Below are positions 10,217-19,867 of a stretch of 64,000 bases of DNA, one piece after another. The stretch is from a gamma proteobacterium HIMB30 (lineage in GTDB: Bacteria; Pseudomonadota; Gammaproteobacteria; Pseudomonadales; Litorivicinaceae): assembly GCA_000227525.2 (NCBI GenBank), contig AGIG01000007.1:124001-188000 (forward strand). Reading direction: 5' to 3'. The notes under the pieces were generated by a model. The model was given only the letters and a program-made list of their open reading frames with translations, did not search any database and was not told where the DNA came from. Positions within the stretch are counted from its first letter, which is position 1, and each line of letters begins with the position of its first letter. The position numbers and the translations under genes are program-made.

Positions 10217-12790
10217 TTAGGTCTGAAAGGTCATCTCGCCAGCAGAAGTGAGGACTGCTTGAATGGTTGCACCCGGCGCAAACTGACCTTTCAGTAATGC
10301 TTCGGCGAGCGGATTTTCAAGATAAACCTGGATCGCTCGTTTCAGGGGTCGCGCACCATAAACCGGATCATAACCTGCTTCACACAGTTTTTCGGCGACT
10401 TCATCGGTCAGTTCAAATCCATATTCCAGCTCGTCGAGCCGAGCGCGTAAATAAGACAACTGAACATCTAAGATCCCACGGATATGCTCTCGGCCAAGTG
10501 CGTGGAAAACCACCGCATCATCGATTCGATTGATAAACTCAGGCTGGAAATGCGTGCTGACAACACCCATGACAGCATCGCGAATGGTTTCGTGCGACTC
10601 ACCAACCATGCTCTGGATTAAGTCAGACCCGAGGTTCGAGGTCATGACCACAACCGAATTCGAAAAATCAACCGTACGACCCTGACCGTCAGTGAGACGC
10701 CCGTCATCGAGCACCTGTAATAGAATATTAAATACGTCGGGATGCGCTTTTTCGACTTCATCCAACAGCACCACTGCATACGGGCGGCGACGGACCGCTT
10801 CAGTCAAATAACCGCCCTGTTCATATCCGACATAGCCTGGTGGTGCGCCCACTAGCCGGGCAACTGAATGTTTTTCCATGAATTCGGACATATCAATCCG
10901 AACCATGGCATCTTCCGAATCAAACAAAAATTCAGCCAAACTTTTACACAGCTCGGTTTTACCAACCCCGGTTGGACCGAGAAATAAAAACGAACCGTTG
11001 GGTCGCTTCGGATCCGATAAACCGGATCGCGAACGACGTACCGCGTTGGCAACTGCAGTCACTGCGGTGTCTTGGCCAACCACTCGAGCATGCAATGCAT
11101 CCTCCATTTGAAGGAGTTTGTCTTTCTCACCTTCGAGCATCTTCGCAACAGGAATACCCGTCCAACGACTCACAACCTCAGCGATTTCCTCCTCAGTGAC
11201 ACGAGAGCGGACCAGCTTTCCTTCATCAGACTCGTTGGCCTCTTGAGCGTCAGCCATTCGCTTTTCGAGGGACGGGATCACGCCATATTGAATTTCACTC
11301 ATCCGAGCCAAATCGCCTGCACGTCGTGCCTGCTCTAAATCAATTTCAGCGCGATCGAGCTCTTCTTTGATGGCTTGCACACCGTGCGTTTGCGCTTTTT
11401 CTGACGCCCAAACCTCTTCAAGTCCGCTGGCTTCTTTGGCGACTTCGGCAATCGTTTCTTCAAGCTCAATCAGACGTGCCTTACTCGCCTCATCCTTCTC
11501 CTTTTTCAGTGCCTCACGTTCGATTTTTAATTGAATCAATCGACGATCTAAACGATCCAATTCTTCAGGCTTTGAATCCATTTCCAAACGGATGCGGCTG
11601 GCTGCCTCATCCATCAGATCAATCGCCTTATCAGGTAACTGTCTGTCGGTGATATAGCGGCTTGATAATTTAGCCGCCGCGATGATGGCTGAGTCAGAAA
11701 TCTCAACCCCATGATGCACTTCGTATTTCGGCTTCAATCCACGAAGGATTGCGATCGTATCGGTTTCTGTCGGCTCACCCACCAACACTTTCTGGAAGCG
11801 ACGCTCGAGAGCCGCATCTTTTTCAAAATACTGACGATATTCATCAAGTGTTGTTGCGCCCACGCAATGCAGTTCACCACGAGCAAGTGCAGGCTTCAGC
11901 ATATTACCTGCATCCATCGCTCCCTCGGACTTACCCGCTCCCACCATGGTATGGATTTCATCGATAAATAAGATGATTTGTCCTTCTTGCTGCGCCAGCT
12001 CTTTCAATACCGCCTTTAATCGCTCTTCGAATTCACCACGGAATTTCGCACCTGCAATCAGCGATCCCATATCAAGCGATAACACGCGCTTCCCTTTCAA
12101 TCCCTCGGGCACTTCACCATTGACAATCCGAGCCGCTAGGCCTTCCACGATCGCCGTCTTACCGACACCAGGCTCACCAATCAATACAGGGTTATTCTTT
12201 GTGCGACGCTGTAATACTTGGACGGCACGCCGAATTTCCTCGTCACGTCCAATCACCGGATCCAGTTTGCCGTCTGACGCTCGTGCAGTCAGATCAAGGC
12301 AATACTTATCAAGGGCGCCACGATTTTCTTCATCATTTTCGGTTTGCACTGACTCGCCTCCACGGAGTTTCTCAATAGCATCGGCAAAGTGATCTTCATT
12401 GACTGAAGCCGCCTGAAACGCAGCTTTTGTGGTCTTGTCTTTCGACATCACAGCCAAAACAGTTTCTGAAGAGAGATAGGCGTCTTTCTGCGCCATTGAC
12501 TGCTTTTCAGCCAAATTAAACTGACGAGTCAGATCTTGGCTCATTCGGATCTCACCATCGTGGTTGGTAACCCGTGCCAACCCATCTAAAGCACGGTCGA
12601 CTTCGGCGAGCAACTGATCAAACTGACCTCCGGCAGAGAGGACTAGGGAACGCGCCGAACCGCCGCTTTGAGTGAGCAACGCTTTTAAAAGATGCCATGG
12701 TGACATCTCATTATGATCAAGACTTAGGGCGAGACTTTGCGCATCCTGAAGCGCTTGCATGAGACGATTCGTTAAACGATCCATTCGCAT
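10217..12790 (-). CDS. clpB: ATP-dependent disaggregase ClpB
   Basis: Hsp100 chaperone that pulls proteins from aggregates with DnaK. An 857-aa protein with the Clp N-domain, first AAA+ module (Walker A GEPGVGKT near residue 205; Walker [12 protein letters not shown]), the coiled-coil middle domain (about residues 400-520, [20 protein letters not shown]), and second AAA+ module (GPTGVGKT near residue 605, then [10 protein letters not shown]). It has no ClpP-binding IGF loop. It lies downstream of pgeF as in E. coli (yfiO-rluD-yfiH-clpB order), with its own heat-shock type promoter. Confidence 0.97.
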   Translation of the reverse strand: MRMDRLTNRLMQALQDAQSLALSLDHNEMSPWHLLKALLTQSGGSARSLVLSAGGQFDQLLAEVDRALDGLARVTNHDGEIRMSQDLTRQFNLAEKQSMAQKDAYLSSETVLAVMSKDKTTKAAFQAASVNEDHFADAIEKLRGGESVQTENDEENRGALDKYCLDLTARASDGKLDPVIGRDEEIRRAVQVLQRRTKNNPVLIGEPGVGKTAIVEGLAARIVNGEVPEGLKGKRVLSLDMGSLIAGAKFRGEFEERLKAVLKELAQQEGQIILFIDEIHTMVGAGKSEGAMDAGNMLKPALARGELHCVGATTLDEYRQYFEKDAALERRFQKVLVGEPTETDTIAILRGLKPKYEVHHGVEISDSAIIAAAKLSSRYITDRQLPDKAIDLMDEAASRIRLEMDSKPEELDRLDRRLIQLKIEREALKKEKDEASKARLIELEETIAEVAKEASGLEEVWASEKAQTHGVQAIKEELDRAEIDLEQARRAGDLARMSEIQYGVIPSLEKRMADAQEANESDEGKLVRSRVTEEEIAEVVSRWTGIPVAKMLEGEKDKLLQMEDALHARVVGQDTAVTAVANAVRRSRSGLSDPKRPNGSFLFLGPTGVGKTELCKSLAEFLFDSEDAMVRIDMSEFMEKHSVARLVGAPPGYVGYEQGGYLTEAVRRRPYAVVLLDEVEKAHPDVFNILLQVLDDGRLTDGQGRTVDFSNSVVVMTSNLGSDLIQSMVGESHETIRDAVMGVVSTHFQPEFINRIDDAVVFHALGREHIRGILDVQLSYLRARLDELEYGFELTDEVAEKLCEAGYDPVYGARPLKRAIQVYLENPLAEALLKGQFAPGATIQAVLTSAGEMTFQT

Positions 12791-12826
12791 TAGGTAATCC
12801 CTTATCTAAAACAATGTGTTGTATTG

Positions 12827-12854
12827 GGTGGGGGCGACGACTACAAATTACAAG
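12827..12854 (-). promoter_or_regulatory. Sigma-32 (heat-shock) promoter of clpB
   Basis: On the minus strand CTTGTAA (12854-12848) and CCCCCACC (12834-12827) are 13 nt apart, matching the sigma-32 consensus CTTGAAA-N13-15-CCCCATNT at most positions. Heat-shock control of clpB by RpoH is established in other gammaproteobacteria. Confidence 0.7.
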
Positions 12855-12863
12855 TTATCCACA
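12855..12863 (+). promoter_or_regulatory. Perfect DnaA box next to the clpB promoter
   Basis: TTATCCACA, the exact DnaA consensus, abuts the sigma-32 -35 element of clpB. It is a single copy without neighbouring boxes or AT-rich DNA, so it is not an origin; it could be a regulatory DnaA site or chance. Confidence 0.4.
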
Positions 12864-12865
12864 GG

Positions 12866-13579
12866 TTATTCAGTGCGCATAATACAGCTTGCCATTCGCC
12901 CGGTTACACCTGAGCGACGATAGGAATACCACCGCATCGCGTCGCTGTATGTGCACACATCGATCCTTTTAATAATCACAACACCGAGATTTTCAAGGAG
13001 ATCACAAGCGATGCCCTGGAGGTCGGCCATCGAGCGATCAGAATCGCTAACTGATTTGAAATAACGGCTCCAGCGTGCATTTTTAGATACAAACGCGTCC
13101 ACCACTTCAGGTCCAACTTCGAATGCGTCTCGACCGATACATGGCCCGAGCCACACGCGCACCTTGGCGGGATCGGGAAATTCTTGAAGCGTTCGTTCAA
13201 GGACCCCAGAGACGAGTCCTCGCCAACCAGCATGGGCCGCGCCGACCTGATCTTGGCTTGCAAACAAAACCGGAAGACAATCCGCTGTCAAAATGCCAAT
13301 TGGACAGTGCAACTGGTTGGTTACCACTGCATCAGCAGCAATCACTGGAGACCCCTGATCGACACAGATGACGTTGATTCCGTGAACCTGCTCAGGAAAA
13401 TACACCTCACAGCCCAATCGCTGAGCCAAACGGGAGCGATTGGTGACAACAGAACCCGCATCGTCACCAACATGCAATCCCAGATTAAATGACCCATAGG
13501 GGCTTGGCTCGGGATGACAGATCGTCTGTAAAGCGAGAACGTTCGATCCACAGTCAATCTCAAGCCAAGGATCAGACAT
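12866..13579 (-). CDS. pgeF: Peptidoglycan editing factor PgeF (YfiH, laccase domain)
   Basis: Multicopper-oxidase-like DUF152 enzyme; in E. coli YfiH/PgeF it removes wrongly incorporated serine-containing precursors from peptidoglycan synthesis, and older annotations call it a polyphenol oxidase. Metal-binding residues are visible in PEQVHG, LTADCLPV, AAHAGWRG and LGPCIG. The 237-aa length is typical. Its start overlaps the rluD stop by 8 bp, and the order rluD-pgeF-clpB is conserved across gammaproteobacteria. Confidence 0.9.
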   Translation of the reverse strand: MSDPWLEIDCGSNVLALQTICHPEPSPYGSFNLGLHVGDDAGSVVTNRSRLAQRLGCEVYFPEQVHGINVICVDQGSPVIAADAVVTNQLHCPIGILTADCLPVLFASQDQVGAAHAGWRGLVSGVLERTLQEFPDPAKVRVWLGPCIGRDAFEVGPEVVDAFVSKNARWSRYFKSVSDSDRSMADLQGIACDLLENLGVVIIKRIDVCTYSDAMRWYSYRRSGVTGRMASCIMRTE

Positions 13580-14540
13580 CCACGCGCCTCAGAGCGACAG
13601 ACAATTCGTGCAAATCAGATGCAAGCGGCACCTCAAACTCGACTTGTTGACCATGTATCGGATGAATCAAACCAAGGGTCTTTGCATGCAGAGCCTGTCT
13701 TGGAAATGCATCAATTAATGCACGAGCTTCCTGCGTTGCCTGTCCAAGACCTGGGCGGCCTTGGCGGTAGACGGGATCACCGACCAACGGATGACCAATA
13801 TGTGTCAGATGAACCCGGATCTGATGTGTTCGACCCGTTTCCAGCTTCACATCAAGCCAAGCACAATGTGCTGTCGCCTCAGACAGTCGGTAATGTGTGA
13901 TCGCAGGCTTACCCGAATACACCACAGCCATTTTCGTTCGTTGGAGCCGATGCCGATCCATTGCCGCATCAACCGTACCTTCTCTGTTCGGATGCCCGTA
14001 AACAAGCGCAGCATACTGACGGCTCATCGAGCGATCCTTCAGTTGCTTCACCAGATTGGCCTGTGCTTTTAATGAACGCGCCACGGCCAAGACACCACTG
14101 GTGTCTTTATCAAGACGATGCACAATGCCTGCTCTCGGAATTTCCTCAAGCTCAGGAAACCGAGACAATAACGCATTCACCAGCGTACCTGACGGATTAC
14201 CATGCCCTGGGTGGACAACGAGACCAGCTGGTTTATTCACAATGATCAGATCATTGTCGACATGAACGAGATCAAGAGGGATGTCTTCGGCCGACCAATC
14301 AGTTTGCGCCTCAAGTTCTGCATCGATCACGATTTGTTCGCCGCCAAGCACCTTATTTTTTGGCTTTAATCGAGCACCATCGACTAAAATCTGCCCGTCA
14401 GTCAGCCATTGTGTGAGTCGGGCGCGTGAGTAATCTGGCATCAAGCGGGCCAGAACCTGATCGATCCGAGAGCCGGATTCCTCCAAAGGAACCTGAATCT
14501 GTGCTTGAATATGTGTTTTGGTATATTGCCGATCAGTCAT
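13572..14540 (-). CDS. rluD: 23S rRNA pseudouridine(1911/1915/1917) synthase RluD
   Basis: Makes three pseudouridines in helix 69 of 23S rRNA. N-terminal S4 RNA-binding domain (RIDQVLARLMPDYSRARLTQW), then the RluA-family catalytic domain with the catalytic aspartate in HRLDKDTSGVLAVA and the closing TGRTHQIRVHLTHIGHPLVGD. 322 aa, as in E. coli. Divergent from bamD with only 28 bp between starts, the usual arrangement. Confidence 0.95.
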   Translation of the reverse strand: MTDRQYTKTHIQAQIQVPLEESGSRIDQVLARLMPDYSRARLTQWLTDGQILVDGARLKPKNKVLGGEQIVIDAELEAQTDWSAEDIPLDLVHVDNDLIIVNKPAGLVVHPGHGNPSGTLVNALLSRFPELEEIPRAGIVHRLDKDTSGVLAVARSLKAQANLVKQLKDRSMSRQYAALVYGHPNREGTVDAAMDRHRLQRTKMAVVYSGKPAITHYRLSEATAHCAWLDVKLETGRTHQIRVHLTHIGHPLVGDPVYRQGRPGLGQATQEARALIDAFPRQALHAKTLGLIHPIHGQQVEFEVPLASDLHELSVALRRVDV

Positions 14541-14568
14541 TTATCGATTCATCGAAACAAGGAATTCC

Positions 14569-15540
14569 ATGATAACCCGGACCCTTAGCTTCCTGCTCAT
14601 TTCTGTTGTACTCACCGCCTGTTCACTGTTCGATCCAGAAGCCAACCTGAAAAGCGAGCGGCAGCTTTGGGAAGAAGCACAAGGACACATGGACGGTAGC
14701 CGATATCTTGAAGCGATCACCTCACTTGAGGAACTTGATCGTCGCTTCCCATTCGGCCAATACGCGGACGGAACACAATTGGATCTGGTCTACGCCTATT
14801 TCAAATCATCGAAGTATGAACTGGCTCGACTCACTGCAGATCGATTTATCCGCCTCAATCCAGATCATCCCGAAGCAGACTATGCGCAGTACATGAAAGG
14901 CCTATCCTCTTACGCGTCCAATGACTCAATGGTATCGCGTTACCTACCAGGTGATGAGACAGGACGCGATATCGGTGGTGCACGCGATGCCATCGATGAT
15001 TTCAAACAATTGCTTGAACGCTATCCAGACAGTGAATTCACAGAGGATGCCACGCTCCGCCTGATTTATGTGCGTAATCAGCTCGCCGAATATGAAGTCA
15101 ATGTGTCACGCTACTACATCAGAAAAGGCGCTTACTTAGCGGCCGCCAACCGCGCACGTCAGGTGGTTGAGGGCTATCCATCGACCCCTGCTGTGATCGA
15201 TGCTTTGATCGTGATGCATCTCGCATTTGAGGCACTGGGTCTCCCACTCGAATCACAGGACGCCTTATTTGTACTCTCTGAAAACTATCCTGAATACGTC
15301 GCAGGTGAGCGTGGTAATCAGCGACTTGCGGCAGGGGTGTTATACGAGGAAGGAGAAACGCTCACCAGTATCCTGACTCTCGGATTTATGGGTAGTGGTG
15401 GCGACCTCGCAGACCGACTTGCGGCCTTCAGTCAGTCACGTCGTCTGGATACAAGTCGTCGTCCACAGGCAACGCTTCGCCCTGCAGAGGACGCCCCGGC
15501 CGTTGACGCACCTCGGGTTGTCGACGAGGTTTTCTTCTAG
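14569..15540 (+). CDS. bamD: Outer membrane assembly lipoprotein BamD
   Basis: Essential lipoprotein of the BAM complex that inserts beta-barrel proteins. The chosen ATG has AAGGA 5-6 nt upstream and gives a lipoprotein signal peptide ending in the lipobox LTAC (Cys18); a longer reading from 14518 would spoil it. Five TPR-like repeats follow (EAITSLEELDRRFPFGQYA, YELARLTADRFIRLNPDHPEA, DFKQLLERYPDSEF). 323 aa, with a C-terminal extension beyond residue 260 longer than in E. coli (about 245 aa). An extended -10, TGGTATATT, ends at 14527, so the promoter probably lies inside rluD. Confidence 0.93.
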   Translation: MITRTLSFLLISVVLTACSLFDPEANLKSERQLWEEAQGHMDGSRYLEAITSLEELDRRFPFGQYADGTQLDLVYAYFKSSKYELARLTADRFIRLNPDHPEADYAQYMKGLSSYASNDSMVSRYLPGDETGRDIGGARDAIDDFKQLLERYPDSEFTEDATLRLIYVRNQLAEYEVNVSRYYIRKGAYLAAANRARQVVEGYPSTPAVIDALIVMHLAFEALGLPLESQDALFVLSENYPEYVAGERGNQRLAAGVLYEEGETLTSILTLGFMGSGGDLADRLAAFSQSRRLDTSRRPQATLRPAEDAPAVDAPRVVDEVFF

Positions 15541-17192
15541 AAAGACCACCGGTTCGCGATCGGATATCTCCGGTCGCGACCAAATCCGCGAACAGTCACA
15601 CGCGGTCCGACAGCAGACTGTCGACGCTTGTATTCATTGATATCAACAAGGCGACACATACGCTTCACCTCAATGGAATCAAATCCCGATTCAATAATTT
15701 CCTGAGGCGATAAATCCGATTCGATGTAAAGCGACAACATCGTATCGAGCCGATCATAGGGTGGCAGGCTATCCGAGTCTTCTTGGCCAGGAGCCAACTC
15801 AGCAGACGGTGGTCGAACAATCACGCGCTCGGGAATCACTTCACCATCTCGATTCACAAATCTTGCAAGATCATAGACTCGAGTTTTCCAAACATCTTTC
15901 AAAACCGCATACCCACCAGCCATATCGCCATAAAGCGTCGCGTAGCCGACAGCCATTTCACTCTTGTTACCGGTTGTTAAAACCAAAGCACCAGTTTTGT
16001 TCGAGAGCGCCATCAGCAGCACACCTCGACAGCGACTTTGCAAATTTTCCTCTGTCGTATCGGCTGGGTGTCCTTCGAAAAAGGGCGTTAACGTCTGCAT
16101 GAATTCACGGACCATCGGTTCAATGGAAACAATCGAGAATTCGCATCCCAAGATTTGAGCCTGTCGCTCCGCATCTGTCAAACTGATATCAGCGGTATAC
16201 ACATACGGCATCATCACCGCGTGAACGTTTTCTGCACCGAGTGCATCTGCGGCGACCGCTAGCGTCAACGCTGAGTCGATTCCTCCGGATAATCCAAGAA
16301 CCGCTTTTTTGAAGCCTGTCTTCTTAAAGTAATCCCGGACCCCAGTCACAAGTGCTTGATACAGCATCCAATCAGACGATGGCACGCTTTCCAAACGATC
16401 CCCTGTGAAGTCTGACCCATCCCAGACGAGATCTAGCGCGTCATCAGTAAAAAAATGAGCCTGAGCAATAATCTGGCCTTCTCGATTCACGGCAAAGGAA
16501 CCACCATCAAAAATGAGCTCATCTTGCCCACCGACCAAATTCACATAAGCGATCGGTACCCGATTCATACGTGCACGATGTTTCAGGTGTTCGTGCCGCT
16601 CAACCACTTTATTTTCTGCAAAAGGTGATGCATTCACGACGACGATACAATCAACCCCAAGCTTGCAAGTTGCTTCCACAATCTCTGGAACCCAAACGTC
16701 TTCGCACACCAGAAGACCAATCCGCATCCCATCAACATCGCATATCTGAGGCTCAGAACCAGCCACAAAATAGCGTCGCTCATCGAAGACCTGATAGTTG
16801 GGCAGTGACTGTTTGTGATAGGTCGTCACCCGGACCCCATCGGTGTAGACGATCAGGCTATTCCAGAGTGAAGCGGGACGCGCACTATTGTTACCAAGAT
16901 CCCAAGCACTCGATTCACGTACGCGCTCGCTCGGCGCGCCAACCATTAGCGTCAAACCACGGCTGATTTCGCACAATCGAGATTCAGATGCAGTCAATTT
17001 ATCGATCAACGCCGGACGTAATAACAGGTCCTCCGGTGGATAGCCGGTCAGCGCAAGTTCGGGTGCGATCAAAACTGACACACCATCCTGACGCGCAGTT
17101 TCGGCGGCATCCGTGAGTTTTTGCAGGTTCGCGTCAAAGTCACCAACAACAGCATCCATTTGGAGCAGTCGAATACAAGAAGTCCGCGTCAT
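15537..17192 (-). CDS. nadE: Glutamine-dependent NAD+ synthetase
   Basis: Last step of NAD synthesis, amidating nicotinate adenine dinucleotide with ammonia from glutamine. A 551-aa two-domain protein: an N-terminal nitrilase-like glutaminase (glutamate in APELALTGYPPEDLL, cysteine in LLVCEDVWVPE) and a C-terminal NAD synthase domain with the pyrophosphatase P-loop LSGGIDSALTLAVA near residue 290 and TGNKSEMAVGYATLYGD. The 3' end overlaps bamD by 4 bp at a CTAG that supplies both stops. ATGA-type overlap with upstream thiO suggests co-transcription. Confidence 0.96.
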   Translation of the reverse strand: MTRTSCIRLLQMDAVVGDFDANLQKLTDAAETARQDGVSVLIAPELALTGYPPEDLLLRPALIDKLTASESRLCEISRGLTLMVGAPSERVRESSAWDLGNNSARPASLWNSLIVYTDGVRVTTYHKQSLPNYQVFDERRYFVAGSEPQICDVDGMRIGLLVCEDVWVPEIVEATCKLGVDCIVVVNASPFAENKVVERHEHLKHRARMNRVPIAYVNLVGGQDELIFDGGSFAVNREGQIIAQAHFFTDDALDLVWDGSDFTGDRLESVPSSDWMLYQALVTGVRDYFKKTGFKKAVLGLSGGIDSALTLAVAADALGAENVHAVMMPYVYTADISLTDAERQAQILGCEFSIVSIEPMVREFMQTLTPFFEGHPADTTEENLQSRCRGVLLMALSNKTGALVLTTGNKSEMAVGYATLYGDMAGGYAVLKDVWKTRVYDLARFVNRDGEVIPERVIVRPPSAELAPGQEDSDSLPPYDRLDTMLSLYIESDLSPQEIIESGFDSIEVKRMCRLVDINEYKRRQSAVGPRVTVRGFGRDRRYPIANRWSF

Positions 17193-18283
17193 AGTGTGTT
17201 CCGGGGTTGATAGGGTAAAGGATCAACGATCGGCGTTCGATCCAACATCAGATCGCATAATAGACGGCTGGATGCAGGACTCAAGACTACACCATTTCTA
17301 AAGTGTCCCGAATTTACCCATAACTTCTCTGACATTGCACCGATCCACGGCATTCCCTCAGGCGAGCCTGGCCGAAAGCCAGCCCACTGAGCTTCCAGGT
17401 CAACGTCTTTGAGCATAGGAATCATAGCGAGTGCTGATGCATACAATGATTCGAACGCATCACGATCCGGTGTTCTTTGAAAACCCACATCCTCAAGCGT
17501 CGAGCCAAAGACAATCCGTCCGTCTGCCCTCGGAATCGCGTAGCGACCATTGGCTAAAACCACACGATTAACAAGTCGACATGGGCTAAACAACAGCATT
17601 TGGCCTTTCATCGGCTTGATCGGACACCTGAAATTCAATCCTGACAGCAGATCCCCGGTCCACGCCCCCGTTGTGAGTACCATTCGATTCGCCACAACTC
17701 GCTGACCATGACTTGAGACCACAGGCGATGACAGAGAGCCGGACACCTGTGCTTCATAATGTTCACAGAGTTGAATCTGTGGATGATTGAGACACATCTG
17801 TCTCAATGCCTGACCCATGCGTGGAGTACGCACACTCGATACACGAGGCATCCATAAAGGCGTTTCATCAAGAACGACCTGAGGTTCTAACGCTTGGGCC
17901 TCATCATCCGTAATTTCGATAACCGCACGCGATACACCCGCACCCCAAGCAAGCGCCTGCTCGCGTTCGTTGGTTGCTGTCACCAACATCCCGTTTGCCA
18001 GGCGTTCTGGGTCAATCCCTGTGGAATCGCGGAGCTCTGCAATCAAATCAGGAAAGGCATTCTGAGACCAAGTCGCTAACGCGGTAATCGGTGGGGAATA
18101 ACGCCACGGATAAAGGGGTGAAATAATTCCCCCGCCAGCCCAGGAAGCCTCAAGTCCTGCCTGACCTTTATCAAGGATCACAACATCCTGACCCGCTTCA
18201 GCCAATTCCAAAGCAGACAGCATACCCATGACACCTGCGCCAATGATCAATACGTCACACGGGGAAATCGTTGTTTGCACCAT
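17189..18283 (-). CDS. thiO: Glycine oxidase ThiO (FAD-dependent)
   Basis: FAD-dependent amine oxidase making iminoglycine for the thiazole of thiamine. N-terminal GxGxxG dinucleotide-binding loop at residues 15-20 (IIGAGVMGM), then LEASWAGGGIISPLYPW, and the DAO-family C-terminus WAGFRPGSPEGMPWIG with SGHFRNGVVLSPA. 364 aa, as ThiO. It sits beside the fimT/minor-pilin genes, the same neighbourhood as pseudomonad thiO. No TPP riboswitch is visible in the 54 bp upstream. Confidence 0.88.
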   Translation of the reverse strand: MVQTTISPCDVLIIGAGVMGMLSALELAEAGQDVVILDKGQAGLEASWAGGGIISPLYPWRYSPPITALATWSQNAFPDLIAELRDSTGIDPERLANGMLVTATNEREQALAWGAGVSRAVIEITDDEAQALEPQVVLDETPLWMPRVSSVRTPRMGQALRQMCLNHPQIQLCEHYEAQVSGSLSSPVVSSHGQRVVANRMVLTTGAWTGDLLSGLNFRCPIKPMKGQMLLFSPCRLVNRVVLANGRYAIPRADGRIVFGSTLEDVGFQRTPDRDAFESLYASALAMIPMLKDVDLEAQWAGFRPGSPEGMPWIGAMSEKLWVNSGHFRNGVVLSPASSRLLCDLMLDRTPIVDPLPYQPRNTL

Positions 18284-18337
18284 GCCTAAATTATCGCATG
18301 CACAAACGATTTCGTCAGAACGAACTACACTCTACCC

Positions 18338-18700
18338 ATGCAAATGATTTCATTACTCGCTGCGCTCTCGATCAGTATGATCCTCACATCACAAATGATC
18401 TCGACCTGGTCCACGCCACTCGATAGCGCATCATCAAAACAAGAGACAGCGATGCTGAGAGCAACAATCCGAGCGTCAATGGCGATGGCGATCACCACAA
18501 AGACCACTCAGGTCATCCAAATGCCGATGACCCAACGACCAATGCAAATACGGTCGTTTTCGGGAAATCAGCTGGAAGCTTATTCAGATGGATCCGTGAG
18601 CCCAGGCCAAGTTCGATTGTGCGGGAAGATCGTGGATTGGGTGGTCACAGTATCAAGTCTCGGAAGAACTCGCGTCACCGGTGAGCCTGCGAACTGCTGA
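18338..18700 (+). CDS. FimT/FimU-like minor pilin lacking a leader peptide
   Basis: A 120-aa protein whose C-terminal half is a GspH/FimT pseudopilin domain (DGSVSPGQVRLCGK...VVTVSSLGRTRV...C, with the two cysteines usual in FimU/FimT). The N-terminus starts MQMISLLAALSISMILTS: it aligns to the mature pilin helix FTLIELL, with Met at the +1 position, proline codon CCC where the cleavage glycine should be, and Ser in place of Glu5. The frame is closed by a TAA 16 codons upstream, so no leader can be recovered. No Shine-Dalgarno is visible. Probably a decayed or non-processed pilin. It is convergent with the next pilin gene. Confidence 0.6.
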   Translation: MQMISLLAALSISMILTSQMISTWSTPLDSASSKQETAMLRATIRASMAMAITTKTTQVIQMPMTQRPMQIRSFSGNQLEAYSDGSVSPGQVRLCGKIVDWVVTVSSLGRTRVTGEPANC

Positions 18701-18733
18701 TACGGGCCAGCAGCCCTCCTGTCCAGCATACAA

Positions 18734-19054
18734 CTACCCATCATGACTCAACTCCCAATACACGCATGGATGCGGGCGCTCAGGCGTCAATCGTAAGATC
18801 CGACAGTCAACCCCACAGGATTGGAGGGTGAGTCGATAGTCATATGGACTCTCGAGTTGATCTGGGAATTCTCGGACTCGGCGATAAACACGTTTTAGCG
18901 TTTCCATTTGGTGCATCAACTCACTCTGATAGTAAAGCCTTCTGGAACGTTCAGAAGTCGTTGTCAATAGTTGCGATCCAGCACCCACTAAAATCGCTGC
19001 AATTGCCATCGCAACCAGTGTTTCGATTAATGAGAAACCACGTTCGCTCGCCAT
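18734..19054 (-). CDS. Type IV minor pilin (prepilin-type N-terminus)
   Basis: A 106-aa prepilin: short leader MASERG, then FSLIETLVAMAIAAIL with cleavage glycine and Glu5 intact, a helical stretch, and a short globular part with three cysteines. The start at 19054 is chosen over 19081 because it gives the short basic leader expected for PilD substrates. Which minor pilin it is (PilE, PilV or GspI-like) cannot be decided. It overlaps the PilX-like gene by 28 bp and is last in a four-gene minus-strand minor-pilin operon downstream of ispH. Confidence 0.7.
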   Translation of the reverse strand: MASERGFSLIETLVAMAIAAILVGAGSQLLTTTSERSRRLYYQSELMHQMETLKRVYRRVREFPDQLESPYDYRLTLQSCGVDCRILRLTPERPHPCVYWELSHDG

Positions 19055-19368
19055 ATGACTTGTCGATCCTTTACAATCCATTGACCATCGACCAAAGCAA
19101 CGCGGAGTCTCACCACGCGCTCAGAAACCCCGTCGGGGATCACGTACTCAATGGTTTGCCACTCACTCATATTTCCGCTCGCTGTCGCCTCACGAAATGC
19201 CTCCCACTCTTTTTCTGAGGCAGCAAGATGCTTACGTTCGAGGCCAATCACACGTGCTTGCGCGATATCTTCAGTCAGACGCAGTGCAAAATCGCCAACC
19301 CATAAAAACCCAAGCGCAGCAAGCACTATTAACGTGGCAATCAGTGCTGACCCACCTCTACTACTCAT
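19027..19368 (-). CDS. PilX-like minor pilin
   Basis: A 113-aa protein starting MSSRGGSALIATLIVLAALGFLWV; the RGGSALI entry into a hydrophobic helix, without Glu5, is characteristic of PilX, whose N-terminus is usually RGAALIV. The helix continues as a polar coil (QARVIGLERKHLAASEKEWEAF), matching the AFQAAEAALREGE region of PilX. The ORF can be read from 19437, but the ATG at 19368 leaves the normal short leader. It overlaps its upstream neighbour by 8 bp. No pilY1 tip-adhesin gene follows, unlike in Pseudomonas. Confidence 0.6.
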   Translation of the reverse strand: MSSRGGSALIATLIVLAALGFLWVGDFALRLTEDIAQARVIGLERKHLAASEKEWEAFREATASGNMSEWQTIEYVIPDGVSERVVRLRVALVDGQWIVKDRQVIWRANVVSH

Positions 19369-19867
19369 GTGTTTGTCCAGGTAACCGGTTGTGACAGAAA
19401 ATCCATTGGGGATTGGTGAGACCAAGGCACACCACATCGTCTGAGATCTCCAAATTCAAGTCACCAGCCGCGTCCAACAACGCGTCATTTGCTGTATTTC
19501 CAAACTGATCCTTGTGCACCCAAAGCGCAGATTTTTGCTGTCTTTCACTAAAACCGAGGTAGAGATGTGTTGTTGAAAATGGATGCGTCAGTTTCAGTGC
19601 ATGAGCGGATGTTGGCTGGACTTGAGACGAACCGATTGTTTGTTTCAGTTGATCCTGAGAAACGATTGAAATGACATGCGCTGGAACAGTCACAAGCGGA
19701 AGATAAAAAGTTGCAGCATCGAGATCTGACCGCTCAAGCATGCCTTCAATTTCATGTGTCCGTCTCGAACTGTCAGATACCCAGAGCGAAAGCAAAATCA
19801 CAATGACACCGAGACCAACTGCAATACCCACCAAAGTCTCTGCTAGGAGGCCTTGTTGCTTGACCAT
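19361..19867 (-). CDS. PilW-like minor pilin
   Basis: A 168-aa protein beginning MVKQQGLLAETLVGIAVGLG. It has a leader glycine and a hydrophobic helix like PilW (QRGFSLVELLIALALG), but the acidic residue falls at +4 rather than +5, an unusual spacing for assembly and methylation. The body has two beta-rich stretches and C-terminal cysteines (VVCLGL...WIFCHNRL). Its ATG lies inside the downstream end of the interrupted PilV-like gene, as expected for an overlapping operon. Confidence 0.6.
   Translation of the reverse strand: MVKQQGLLAETLVGIAVGLGVIVILLSLWVSDSSRRTHEIEGMLERSDLDAATFYLPLVTVPAHVISIVSQDQLKQTIGSSQVQPTSAHALKLTHPFSTTHLYLGFSERQQKSALWVHKDQFGNTANDALLDAAGDLNLEISDDVVCLGLTNPQWIFCHNRLPGQTHE

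Noticed and set aside
11946-12392. A 148-codon open frame antisense to clpB
   Set aside because: Ser/Arg/Pro-rich translation typical of the complementary strand of a well-coded gene; clpB motifs are complete on the minus strand.
12855-12863. Perfect DnaA box as evidence for a replication origin
   Set aside because: Single site, no cluster, no AT-rich unwinding region and no dnaA, dnaN or gidA nearby.
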